The notes below the pieces were generated by a model. The model had not been told where the DNA came from. It made no database searches and worked only from the letters and a program-made list of their open reading frames with translations. Positions 1-6,435 of a stretch of DNA of 10,856 nt are shown piece by piece. The position numbers were made by a program, and so were the translations under genes. Position 1 is the stretch's first letter, and the number at the start of each line of letters is the position of its first letter. This DNA is from Bacillota bacterium (GTDB lineage: Bacteria > Bacillota > Clostridia > Lutisporales > Lutisporaceae): positions 1 to 10,856 of the forward strand of contig JALNWH010000064.1 of assembly GCA_023230985.1 (NCBI GenBank), in the 5' to 3' direction.

Positions 1-63
1 ACCAAAGTTATGTCTGATATTTTAGAAATGACTAGATTAAAAATAGGATTTAATATCCTATGA
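1..63 (+). CDS. C-terminal end of an unidentified upstream gene (partial)
   Basis: An open frame enters from the left edge and ends at a TGA at 61-63, giving 20 residues that include KVMSDILEMTRLKIGF. The spacing of hydrophobic residues and the L-x-x-T-x-L pattern faintly recall the last helix of STAS-domain anti-sigma-factor antagonists, but 20 residues cannot establish this. It is followed by an imperfect hairpin and then by a better-supported gene start at 132. The 5' part of the gene is outside the window, so neither identity nor function should be assumed. Confidence 0.4.
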   Translation, partial: TKVMSDILEMTRLKIGFNIL

Positions 64-71
64 GATTTGCA

Positions 72-105
72 AGTTCTACAGTGATTTCTTTCACTGTTAG
101 AAACT
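72..105 (+). other. Imperfect inverted repeat (hairpin) between two genes
   Basis: AGTTCTACAGTGA at 72-84 pairs with TCACTGTTAGAAACT at 91-105 around a six-base loop, with two bulged bases in the right arm. No clear U-run follows, so it is a weak candidate for a terminator or mRNA-processing structure. Its presence argues that 64-131 is intergenic and does not encode the N-terminus of the next protein. Confidence 0.4.
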
Positions 106-131
106 ATATTAATTGTACAAGGAAGAATTAT

Positions 132-617
132 ATGAGCTCAAAAATTCATAATAAAATTCATTTGTATATGATAGTTTGGGAATATATTGGTACTAAATTG
201 AAAAAGATTATATTGTTTTTCTTTATAATTACTACTTTATCTCAGTACTTAATACTATTTACTATTGAAGGATTACCGCCTAATACAACATTAAAAATGG
301 AAGGCAAGGCAATAATTGAAGACTTGTTTGATAGTACGGAAGGGGAGATAATTCTAAAAGCAGATAAAATAGATAAAGATAACACACCAGAAATAATTAT
401 CAATGGAACAAGCAAATATACTTTTAATAGTGAATTTATAGACTTAAAAGTGAAAGAATCTGATATAGTAGAAATTGATGGTATCAATTGTAAAGATAAG
501 ATAAATGTTTTTGTATATAGGGTTAGTGACAATATAGTCATACCAAAAGCAGATTTAAATTATCAAATAAATAAAAATCTTGTATTTCTTTTTAGAGTAA
601 AAATGAAACTAATGTAA
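132..617 (+). CDS. Conserved-looking hypothetical protein with one N-terminal membrane anchor
   Basis: I do not recognise a named family. The 161-residue product has a basic N-terminus, one hydrophobic segment at about residues 25-44 (IILFFFIITTLSQYLILF core), and then an acidic, beta-rich soluble part rich in I, D, E and N with no cysteine motif or catalytic signature. It is probably anchored in the cytoplasmic membrane with the C-terminal part outside. The frame stays open back to an ATG at 60 that overlaps the preceding TGA, but the ATG at 132 has AAGGAAG at 119-125, six bases upstream, and the intervening bases form a hairpin, so 132 is preferred. An even later start close to the hydrophobic segment is possible. 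It lies directly upstream of cmk; a similar small protein in this position in other clostridia is my recollection, not something checked. Confidence 0.6.
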   Translation: MSSKIHNKIHLYMIVWEYIGTKLKKIILFFFIITTLSQYLILFTIEGLPPNTTLKMEGKAIIEDLFDSTEGEIILKADKIDKDNTPEIIINGTSKYTFNSEFIDLKVKESDIVEIDGINCKDKINVFVYRVSDNIVIPKADLNYQINKNLVFLFRVKMKLM

Positions 618-685
618 ACTTAAATTATAAAATGTTTAATAATAAGACATTGGTATATTCCGCAGTTATATAAGGGGGTAATAAA

Positions 686-1339
686 ATGAATGTAGTAATC
701 GCTATAGACGGGCCTGCGGGGGCTGGTAAAAGTACTGTCGCAAAAAGAATAGCTGATGCTCTTTCTTATTTTTATATTGATTCAGGTTCTTTATTTAGAG
801 CAATCACTTTTAAAGTTATTCAATCAGGTTTAGATATGAACGATATAAATGGTATTATAAAGCTAGCAGAAAATTCAACAATAGATTTCTCTAATAATAA
901 AGTTTTTTTAGACAGTATTGATGTAAACAGTAAAATAAGAAGTGCTATTGTAAATTCTAATGTTTCGCATATAGCTAAAATTTCAGAAGTTAGGGATATT
1001 ATAGCGGATATACAAAGAAATATCGCTTTAAAAAAGAATGTTGTAGTTGAAGGAAGAGATATCGGCACAACTATTTTTCCCAATGCCGCATTTAAGTTTT
1101 TTTTGGTTGCTTCAGTTGAAGAAAGGGCTAGAAGAAGATTATTAGAGTTGAACTCCTCCGGTTCTAATTATTCCTTAGAGGAAGTAATGGAACAAATATC
1201 AAAAAGAGATATAATTGATAGCAACAGAGCTGTTTCCCCTTTAAGAAAAGCTGAAGATGCTATTATAATAGACACTGACGGTAAGTGCATAGACGATGTA
1301 GTTAATGAAATCCTGTTTAATATAAAATCATTTAATTAA
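686..1339 (+). CDS. cmk: Cytidylate kinase
   Basis: Phosphorylates CMP and dCMP with ATP to give CDP and dCDP in pyrimidine nucleotide salvage; a cytoplasmic P-loop NMP kinase. The 217-residue length is typical of bacterial Cmk. The Walker A loop GPAGAGKS is at residues 9-16, the CMP-binding segment YIDSGSLFR at 30-38 (YIDTGAMYR in many homologues), VVEGRDIGTTIFP at 120-132, and the lid/arginine region RDIIDSNRAVSPL at 174-186 followed by the usual DAIIIDT. The ATG at 686 is preceded by AAGGGGG at 672-678. It is followed by plsC after 42 bases and then by ispH-rpsA, the order commonly seen in clostridia, so these three genes are probably cotranscribed. Identification is secure. Confidence 0.96.
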   Translation: MNVVIAIDGPAGAGKSTVAKRIADALSYFYIDSGSLFRAITFKVIQSGLDMNDINGIIKLAENSTIDFSNNKVFLDSIDVNSKIRSAIVNSNVSHIAKISEVRDIIADIQRNIALKKNVVVEGRDIGTTIFPNAAFKFFLVASVEERARRRLLELNSSGSNYSLEEVMEQISKRDIIDSNRAVSPLRKAEDAIIIDTDGKCIDDVVNEILFNIKSFN

Positions 1340-1381
1340 TACATAATTATATTATATTTTGATATTTTTAAGGGGGCATAT

Positions 1382-1951
1382 ATGTTATACAAAATTGTGA
1401 GGCTTATAATAAAACCGTTTTTATTTATTTTTTATAATATTAAAGTAGAGGGCATCGACAATATACCGAAAGAAGATGGCTACATAGTATGTGGTAATCA
1501 TATAAAAGCCATTGATCCTATATTAATGGCGGCAGCCTTACCATGCCAAATTCACTTTATGGCAAAGAATGAATTGTTCAAGAATCCATTACTTGGTGCT
1601 TTATTAAAAGCAGTAGGTGCTTTTTCTATTAAAAGAGGTGAACCGGATTTAAAAAGCATCCGTACATCTTTAAAATTGCTACGGAATAATAAGAATATTG
1701 GTATTTTTCCTGAAGGAACAAGAAACATATCCGACGAATTAAAAGCAGAACCCGGCATTGCAATGTTATCTATAAAATCAAAAAAAGGTATTTTGCCCGT
1801 TTCTATAAAATCAAGCTATAAGCTTTTTAAAAAAACTAGAATAATTGTTGGAGATGTTATATACTTAAATGAGTTTTATGATATTAAGTTAAAAAATAAC
1901 GACTATATAAATATCAGTTTAGAAATTATGAAGAAAATCAGATCATTGTAG
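1382..1951 (+). CDS. plsC: 1-acyl-sn-glycerol-3-phosphate acyltransferase (PlsC family)
   Basis: Transfers an acyl group to lysophosphatidic acid to make phosphatidic acid, the precursor of membrane phospholipids; acts at the inner face of the membrane. In 189 residues it shows a hydrophobic N-terminal stretch (about 5-20), the catalytic HX4D motif in NHIKAID (His40, Asp45), the block FMAKNELFKNPLLG (59-72) leading into IKRG, and the phosphate-binding motif FPEGTRN (109-115). A lysine stands where many members have serine (NHxSxxD). The ATG at 1382 has AAGGGGG at 1370-1376. It lies nine bases before ispH-rpsA and 42 bases after cmk, consistent with one operon. The acyltransferase family is certain; acyl-donor and exact acceptor are inferred from family. 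Confidence 0.92.
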   Translation: MLYKIVRLIIKPFLFIFYNIKVEGIDNIPKEDGYIVCGNHIKAIDPILMAAALPCQIHFMAKNELFKNPLLGALLKAVGAFSIKRGEPDLKSIRTSLKLLRNNKNIGIFPEGTRNISDELKAEPGIAMLSIKSKKGILPVSIKSSYKLFKKTRIIVGDVIYLNEFYDIKLKNNDYINISLEIMKKIRSL

Positions 1952-1960
1952 GGGTGTTTT

Positions 1961-4054
1961 ATGGATGTCTATATTGCTGAGAATTCAGGATTTTGTTTTG
2001 GTGTAAAAAATGCTATTGATGAAACAATAAAAATATTGGCAGAAAATAAAAACAAAAAAATATATAGTTATGGCCCATTAATCCACAATAGACAAGTCAT
2101 AGAAAGGATATCCAAAGAAGGACTATGCGAAATACAATCTCTTAAAGATATAGAAAACAAAGATGCTATTTTAATTATTAGGTCTCACGGGATTACAAAA
2201 GAAATTCTTAATAAAATAAAAAGCCTTGAAATTGAATATATCGATTGCACTTGCCCATTTGTTTCAAAAATACACAAAATTGTTTATAAGTACCATAAAG
2301 AAGGATATAAAATCTTTATAGCCGGAGACAAACGTCATCCTGAGGTTATGGGAATTAATGGATGGTGTAATAATACGGGAACTATTATACAAGATACAAA
2401 AATAATAGACAAACTTCCTAATTATGATAGAATATGTTTAGTTGCCCAAACAACCATAACTGCTGATCTATGGAATAGAATTGTAGAAAAAGTTAAAAAT
2501 AGATTTAAAACAGTCAAAATATTTAATACGAGATGTATTGCTACAGAAGAAAGGCAAAATTCAGCAAAAGAGTTGTCGAAAAAAGTAGATGCTATGATAG
2601 TAATCGGCGGTTATAATAGTTCTAATACATTAAAACTATATGAAATATGCAAAGAAAGGAATGCCAATACTTATCATATTGAAACTATTAACGAACTGCC
2701 TTACAAATTTTTAAAAGATGTTAAAAGCATCGGAATAACAGCAGGGGCTTCGACACCTGATTGGATATTAAAGGAGGTAATAAGAAAGATGCAGGATTTA
2801 AATAATGAAAAACAAGAGTTTAAACCTAATGAAGAAAATCAAAATGAAAGCCTTACTGAAAACATGAAGGATAATGAAGAGTCTAAAGAAATTTTTGGTG
2901 AAGGCTTAAATGATAATAATGAAAACGAGCCGGAAATTGATATCAATGTTTCAAATGAAGATATTACAAATAACGAAACAAATGAAAATATTATGGAAGA
3001 ATACGAAAAAAGCCTAGTTAGGCTAAATGAAGGTGATACTGTTAAAGGCACAGTATTATCTTTAAGTGATGAAGAAGTTATAGTAAATATTGGATATAAA
3101 GCTGACGGTATAATAAGCAAAGAAGATTTATCACTAAATAATGAAATAATACCGTCTGAGGTTTTAAATATTGGTGATGAAATTGAAGTTAAAGTTATTA
3201 GAATTAATGATGGTGAAGGCAACGTAATACTTTCAAGAAAAATGGTTGAACTTGATAAGAACTTTGTTAAATTGGAAACCGCTTTCGACGATCAAACATC
3301 CGTTACAGGTATAGTGAAAGAAATTGTTAAAGGCGGCGGAATTGTAGAAATTCATGGAGTAAAAGCATTTATGCCGGCTTCATTATTTGATATGAGATAT
3401 ATAAATGATTTGGAATCTATGAGAGATAAAGAAGTAAGTGTTAAAATTATTGAATTCAATAAAGATAATAGACGAATTATTGTTTCTAGGAAAGCTCATA
3501 TCATTGAAGAACGAGAAAGATTACAAAAAGAGTTTTGGGATAATGCGGAGGAAGGAAATAGGATTGAAGGAGAAGTAAAGAGGCTCACGGATTTTGGAGC
3601 TTTTGTAGATATCGGAGGTCTAGATGGACTTATTCATATATCTGAATTATCATGGAGCAGAGTGAACCATCCTTCGGAAGTCTTAAATCCGGGAGATAAA
3701 GTTGAAGTAATTATTCTATCATTAAATGAAGAAAAAAATAAAGTATCATTGGGTTTAAAACAAACATTACCTGAACCTTGGACAACAATTGAAGGAAGAT
3801 ATAATATAGGCGACATTATTGAAGTAAAAATAGTAAGATTTGCAAACTTTGGAGCATTTGCCGAAATCGAGCCCGGAATAGATGGCTTAATTCATATTTC
3901 ACAAATTTCTGAAGAAAGAATTGGAAGGCCATCCCAAGTTCTAAAAATTAATGAAATCGTAAAAGTAAAAATAATAGATACTAACATACCTGAGAGAAAA
4001 ATAAGTTTAAGCATAATTGAAGCTAAAGAAGAAGTTGAAACTGAAGAAGAATAA
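1961..4054 (+). CDS. ispH-rpsA: Bifunctional HMBPP reductase (IspH) - ribosomal protein S1 fusion
   Basis: Residues 1-280 are 4-hydroxy-3-methylbut-2-enyl diphosphate reductase, the last step of the MEP isoprenoid pathway, which makes IPP and DMAPP. The three [4Fe-4S] ligands are Cys12 (GFCFG), Cys96 (DCTCP) and Cys192 (NTRC). His42, His76, His126 and the catalytic Glu128 (RHPEVMG), the TTIT segment at 164-167 and the GASTPDW motif (262-268) are also present. Residues 281-345 form an acidic, Asn/Glu-rich linker. Residues 346-697 hold four S1 RNA-binding repeats at about 357-426, 445-510, 531-601 and 616-686; the last two carry FGAFVDI/FGAFAEI and DGLIHIS. The tail is acidic. The fusion is known in clostridia. 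An internal Shine-Dalgarno and ATG (2771-2791) could also give a free S1 protein of 421 residues. Full-length reading frame is uninterrupted. Confidence 0.95.
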   Translation: MDVYIAENSGFCFGVKNAIDETIKILAENKNKKIYSYGPLIHNRQVIERISKEGLCEIQSLKDIENKDAILIIRSHGITKEILNKIKSLEIEYIDCTCPFVSKIHKIVYKYHKEGYKIFIAGDKRHPEVMGINGWCNNTGTIIQDTKIIDKLPNYDRICLVAQTTITADLWNRIVEKVKNRFKTVKIFNTRCIATEERQNSAKELSKKVDAMIVIGGYNSSNTLKLYEICKERNANTYHIETINELPYKFLKDVKSIGITAGASTPDWILKEVIRKMQDLNNEKQEFKPNEENQNESLTENMKDNEESKEIFGEGLNDNNENEPEIDINVSNEDITNNETNENIMEEYEKSLVRLNEGDTVKGTVLSLSDEEVIVNIGYKADGIISKEDLSLNNEIIPSEVLNIGDEIEVKVIRINDGEGNVILSRKMVELDKNFVKLETAFDDQTSVTGIVKEIVKGGGIVEIHGVKAFMPASLFDMRYINDLESMRDKEVSVKIIEFNKDNRRIIVSRKAHIIEERERLQKEFWDNAEEGNRIEGEVKRLTDFGAFVDIGGLDGLIHISELSWSRVNHPSEVLNPGDKVEVIILSLNEEKNKVSLGLKQTLPEPWTTIEGRYNIGDIIEVKIVRFANFGAFAEIEPGIDGLIHISQISEERIGRPSQVLKINEIVKVKIIDTNIPERKISLSIIEAKEEVETEEE
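2771..2791 (+). promoter_or_regulatory. Internal Shine-Dalgarno and in-frame ATG at the IspH/S1 junction
   Basis: AAGGAGGT at 2771-2778 is a full anti-SD match, and an ATG at 2789 lies ten bases downstream, in frame with the fusion gene as Met277. It sits exactly where the IspH domain ends (KEVIRK) and the linker to S1 begins. The same bases encode the conserved Lys-Glu-Val, so the match could be a by-product of coding. Initiation here would make S1 alone. Confidence 0.45.
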
Positions 4055-4082
4055 ATTTAACTTTAATATATAAAAAGCAACT

Positions 4083-4130
4083 AATCCACATTAATATAAA
4101 ATTAACATATAGGCTTAATGTGGATTTTTG
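4083..4130 (+). terminator. Probable intrinsic terminator of the cmk-plsC-ispH/rpsA operon
   Basis: AATCCACATTAA at 4083-4094 is exactly complementary to TTAATGTGGATT at 4115-4126, with a 20-base loop, followed by a T-rich run (TTTTGTGTTTATTTG). It begins 28 bases after the stop codon of the fusion gene. The long loop and interrupted U-run make it weaker than the terminator at 10436-10474. Confidence 0.65.
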
Positions 4131-4275
4131 TGTTTATTTGCAATTTCTTTTAAATAAATTAATATTTAACTAATTTAAAGAAGGAATTTTAGATTTTTTT
4201 GAGAATATATACTTTGGTTCATAAATTCTTTTATTATTTGAATAAATAAAATGATTTTAGACAGGAGGTTAAAGG
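4131..4275 (+). promoter_or_regulatory. Leader of the redox operon with a tentative sigma-A promoter
   Basis: This very AT-rich stretch separates the housekeeping operon from the redox operon. A possible -35 TTGAGA at 4199-4204 is followed after 17 bases by TAAATT at 4222-4227, a four-of-six match to TATAAT; in such AT-rich DNA this may be chance. No -24/-12 sigma-54 pattern, obvious operator or riboswitch-like fold was seen. The last part carries AGGAGGT at 4263-4269, the ribosome binding site of the gene at 4276. Confidence 0.3.
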
Positions 4276-4581
4276 ATGAGAATAGAAAGCCATCCAATTC
4301 TTACATTTGAGAAAGGCAAAATAGTAAAGTTTACCTACAATGGAAAGGAAATGGAGGGATACGAGGGAGAACCCATAGCTGCTGCACTCCATGCTCAAGG
4401 CATAAAGGTGCTTGGTTATACTCACCATCGCAATAGGCCACGGGGATTTTATTGTGCGATTGGAAATTGCTCATCATGCCTAATGGTTGTTAATGGCAAA
4501 CCAAATGTTAGAACATGTGTTGAAAAACTAACGGAGGGGGCAGTTGTTGAAACACAAAAAGGAAGAGGTGAGTTGAAGTGA
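4276..4581 (+). CDS. Small [2Fe-2S] protein, HcnA-like / proline dehydrogenase-type subunit
   Basis: A 101-residue plant-type ferredoxin fold (Fer2_4 family) that would carry electrons inside a multi-subunit flavin dehydrogenase. The [2Fe-2S] ligands are Cys60, Cys65, Cys68 and Cys81, in the order C-x4-C-x2-C-x12-C. The preceding HHRNRPRGFYC stretch resembles the HcnA family and the N-terminal domain of sarcosine-oxidase alpha subunits. Residues 18-48 form the usual beta-grasp start with the GEPIAAALHAQG helix. The ATG at 4276 has AGGAGGT at 4263-4269. It is the first gene of the operon, and its TGA overlaps the GTG start of the next gene by four bases (GTGA), implying translational coupling. 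In some organisms this domain is fused to the following FAD subunit; here it is separate. The cluster is certain; the partner reaction is inferred from the neighbours. Confidence 0.9.
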   Translation: MRIESHPILTFEKGKIVKFTYNGKEMEGYEGEPIAAALHAQGIKVLGYTHHRNRPRGFYCAIGNCSSCLMVVNGKPNVRTCVEKLTEGAVVETQKGRGELK

Positions 4582-5657
4582 TAAAAACTGATATTGTAGT
4601 TATAGGGGGAGGACCTGCGGGTATTTGCGCTGCTATTAATGCCGCCTCTTCAGGTGCAAAGGTCCTATTATTAGATCGGGATAGCCAGCTGGGGGGTCAG
4701 CTAATAAAACAAACTCATATGTTTTTTGGTTCACAAAAGCAACACGCATCAGTTAGAGGTATAGATATACCCGGAATACTGGTGAAAGAAATGGAAGAGT
4801 ATAAAGATAATATACAAATTATGCTTGACGCAACAGTTCTAGGTATATATGAAGATGGAGTACTCACAATAGAAAAAAACGACGATTACATTAAAATAAA
4901 ACCAAAGGGAATTATAGTTGCCACTGGCGCTTCTGAAAAATTTCCTGCATTCCCCAATAATGATCTGCCGGGCATATACGGAGCCGGTGCGGTACAGACA
5001 CTAATGAATGTTTATGGAGTCAGCCCCGGAAAAAGTGTTTTCATGGTAGGAGCCGGTAATATCGGCTTAATAGTTAGCTACCAATTAGTACAGGCGGGTG
5101 TTGAGGTAAAAGGGGTAATTTGTAGAGGCCCAAGATACGGCGGTTATGCTGTACACGCTTCGAAGCTCAAAAGGATAGGAGTCCCAATTATGCCTGGTCA
5201 TCGAGTGATACATGCACATGGGAAGGACAAGCTGGAAAGGATTACACTAATAAAGCTTGATGAAAATAAAAAAGAAATATCGGGTACGGAATTTGATATA
5301 GAAACTGACGTTCTTTGCATATCGACAGGTTTAACACCTTTAGGAGAACTTTTATGGCAAATGGGTTGTGAAATGAAATTTATAAGAGAATTTAGTGGAC
5401 ATGTTCCTGTTAGGAATGAAGAGTTAGAAACAACTGTTCCTGGTGTGTTTGTTGCCGGAGACGTTGCAGGTATTGAGGAAGCAAGCAGTGCTATGGTAGA
5501 AGGTAGACTTGCAGGTCTTTGTTGTGCAAAGAAACTTGGATTTACAAACCCGGAATATAGTAGCTTAAAAGAAGATTATTTACAACAACTTCATGACTTA
5601 AGATCTGGCCCGGTGGGAGACGGTATCCGCAAGGGCTTAGCTAAAATTGTTGTGTAA
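4578..5657 (+). CDS. FAD-dependent oxidoreductase, HcnB / OoxA-like subunit lacking the usual C-terminal BFD domain
   Basis: A 359-residue flavoprotein of the pyridine-nucleotide-disulfide oxidoreductase fold. The FAD ADP-binding motif GGGPAG is at residues 10-15 with an acidic residue (Asp33) ending strand 2, then LGGQL (38-42). A second dinucleotide motif GAGNIG is at 158-163 and the second FAD motif VFVAGDVAG at 290-298. The tail LRSGPVGDGIRKGLAKI is of the HcnB/OoxA type. No redox CxxC pair is present, so it is not a thioredoxin reductase. Start is GTG at 4578 within GTGA, with AGAGGTGA just upstream. Family members pass electrons between a substrate-oxidising flavin subunit, iron-sulfur centres and an acceptor; whether the second Rossmann domain binds NAD(P), ATP or nothing cannot be told from sequence. 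Many HcnB homologues carry a C-terminal BFD-like [2Fe-2S] domain; here it is in the next gene. Confidence 0.9.
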   Translation: MIKTDIVVIGGGPAGICAAINAASSGAKVLLLDRDSQLGGQLIKQTHMFFGSQKQHASVRGIDIPGILVKEMEEYKDNIQIMLDATVLGIYEDGVLTIEKNDDYIKIKPKGIIVATGASEKFPAFPNNDLPGIYGAGAVQTLMNVYGVSPGKSVFMVGAGNIGLIVSYQLVQAGVEVKGVICRGPRYGGYAVHASKLKRIGVPIMPGHRVIHAHGKDKLERITLIKLDENKKEISGTEFDIETDVLCISTGLTPLGELLWQMGCEMKFIREFSGHVPVRNEELETTVPGVFVAGDVAGIEEASSAMVEGRLAGLCCAKKLGFTNPEYSSLKEDYLQQLHDLRSGPVGDGIRKGLAKIVV

Positions 5658-5663
5658 GGAGAG
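5656..5663 (+). promoter_or_regulatory. Ribosome binding site choosing the start at 5671
   Basis: AAGGAGAG at 5656-5663 stands seven bases before ATG 5671. It shares its first two bases with the TAA of the preceding gene. It favours 5671 over the in-frame TTG at 5647, which would lie inside the preceding gene. Confidence 0.8.
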
Positions 5664-5670
5664 TGAAGAA

Positions 5671-6435
5671 ATGCTAAAAAGCACTGGTATACCAAATGAA
5701 AAAGATTTAGAATCTGTAATTCCACCTAAAGAAAGGCTTGCAAAGGGACCTGTAGCTATAATTGAGTGTTTTGAAAAGATACCATGCAATCCTTGTTATA
5801 CACATTGCGCAAGAGGGGCAATTAAAGAATTTGAAGATATAAATGATAGACCGCAGCTTAATTATGATATATGCAATGGTTGCAGTATTTGCGTTTCCCA
5901 CTGCCCGGGTCTAGCAATTTTTATTGTTGACGAAACATATTCTGATACTGAAGCTTTAGTAAAAATACCTTATGAACTCCTTCCTTTACCTGTAGAAGGT
6001 TCTTTTGTCACCGGAATGGACAGGGGAGGCAAACCTATATGCAGAGCCAAAGTCGTTAAAGTACAAAATCCAAAGTTTCAAGATAAAACACCAATAATAT
6101 CTTTAGCAGTACCTAAGGAATTATCAATGGTTGTTAGATTTTTAAGTCTTGAAGATTATTATAGCGATAGTACTATTATATGCCGTTGTGAAGAAGTGAC
6201 ACTTGGTGAGGTTAGAGAATTAATTAGAAAAGGTTATAAGACCGTAGAAGAAATCAAAAGAATAAGTAGATGCGGGATGGGACCATGCCAAGGTAGAACA
6301 TGCCAACAATTAATTATGGAAGAAATAGCGAAAGCTACCGGAGAGCGCATTGAAGACATCAAAGTGCATAATTACAGGCCTCCTATACTTCCGATAAAAT
6401 TAGGTAGGATCAATGGGGGTGAAAAGAATGAATAA
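5671..6435 (+). CDS. Iron-sulfur protein: two [4Fe-4S] sites plus BFD-like [2Fe-2S] domain
   Basis: A 254-residue electron-transfer subunit. The first cysteine group is Cys33, 39, 42 and 46 (C-x5-C-x2-C-x3-C, an unusual first spacing). The second is classical: Cys68, 71, 74 and 78 (CNGCSICVSHCP). A middle segment (about 90-165) shows no motif I recognise. Residues 168-215 are a bacterioferritin-associated-ferredoxin (Fer2_BFD) domain with Cys171, Cys173, Cys201, Cys206 and Cys211 in CRCEEVT...RCGMGPCQGRTC. In HcnB/OoxA and dye-linked proline dehydrogenases the BFD domain is fused to, or a small partner of, the FAD subunit; here it is fused to a ferredoxin. The gene follows the FAD subunit by 13 bases and overlaps the next gene by eight. 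It is likely to wire the two flavin subunits to low-potential acceptors. Confidence 0.87.
   Translation: MLKSTGIPNEKDLESVIPPKERLAKGPVAIIECFEKIPCNPCYTHCARGAIKEFEDINDRPQLNYDICNGCSICVSHCPGLAIFIVDETYSDTEALVKIPYELLPLPVEGSFVTGMDRGGKPICRAKVVKVQNPKFQDKTPIISLAVPKELSMVVRFLSLEDYYSDSTIICRCEEVTLGEVRELIRKGYKTVEEIKRISRCGMGPCQGRTCQQLIMEEIAKATGERIEDIKVHNYRPPILPIKLGRINGGEKNE

Noticed and set aside
540..620. Frameshift near the end of the small membrane protein
   Set aside because: The final segment keeps the composition of the rest and ends naturally before the cmk leader; nothing recognisable continues in another frame.
2839..3222. Minus-strand open frame of 127 codons, Ser/Leu/Ile-rich
   Set aside because: It is the complement of the acidic linker and first S1 repeat; its composition follows from the Glu/Asn-rich sense codons.
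4131..4275. Riboswitch or sigma-54 promoter ahead of the redox operon
   Set aside because: No conserved aptamer-like paired segments and no GG-N10-GC at -24/-12 spacing could be seen in this AT-rich leader.
5647..5670. TTG start for the iron-sulfur protein
   Set aside because: It lies inside the preceding gene and lacks a ribosome binding site, whereas ATG 5671 has AAGGAGAG seven bases upstream.
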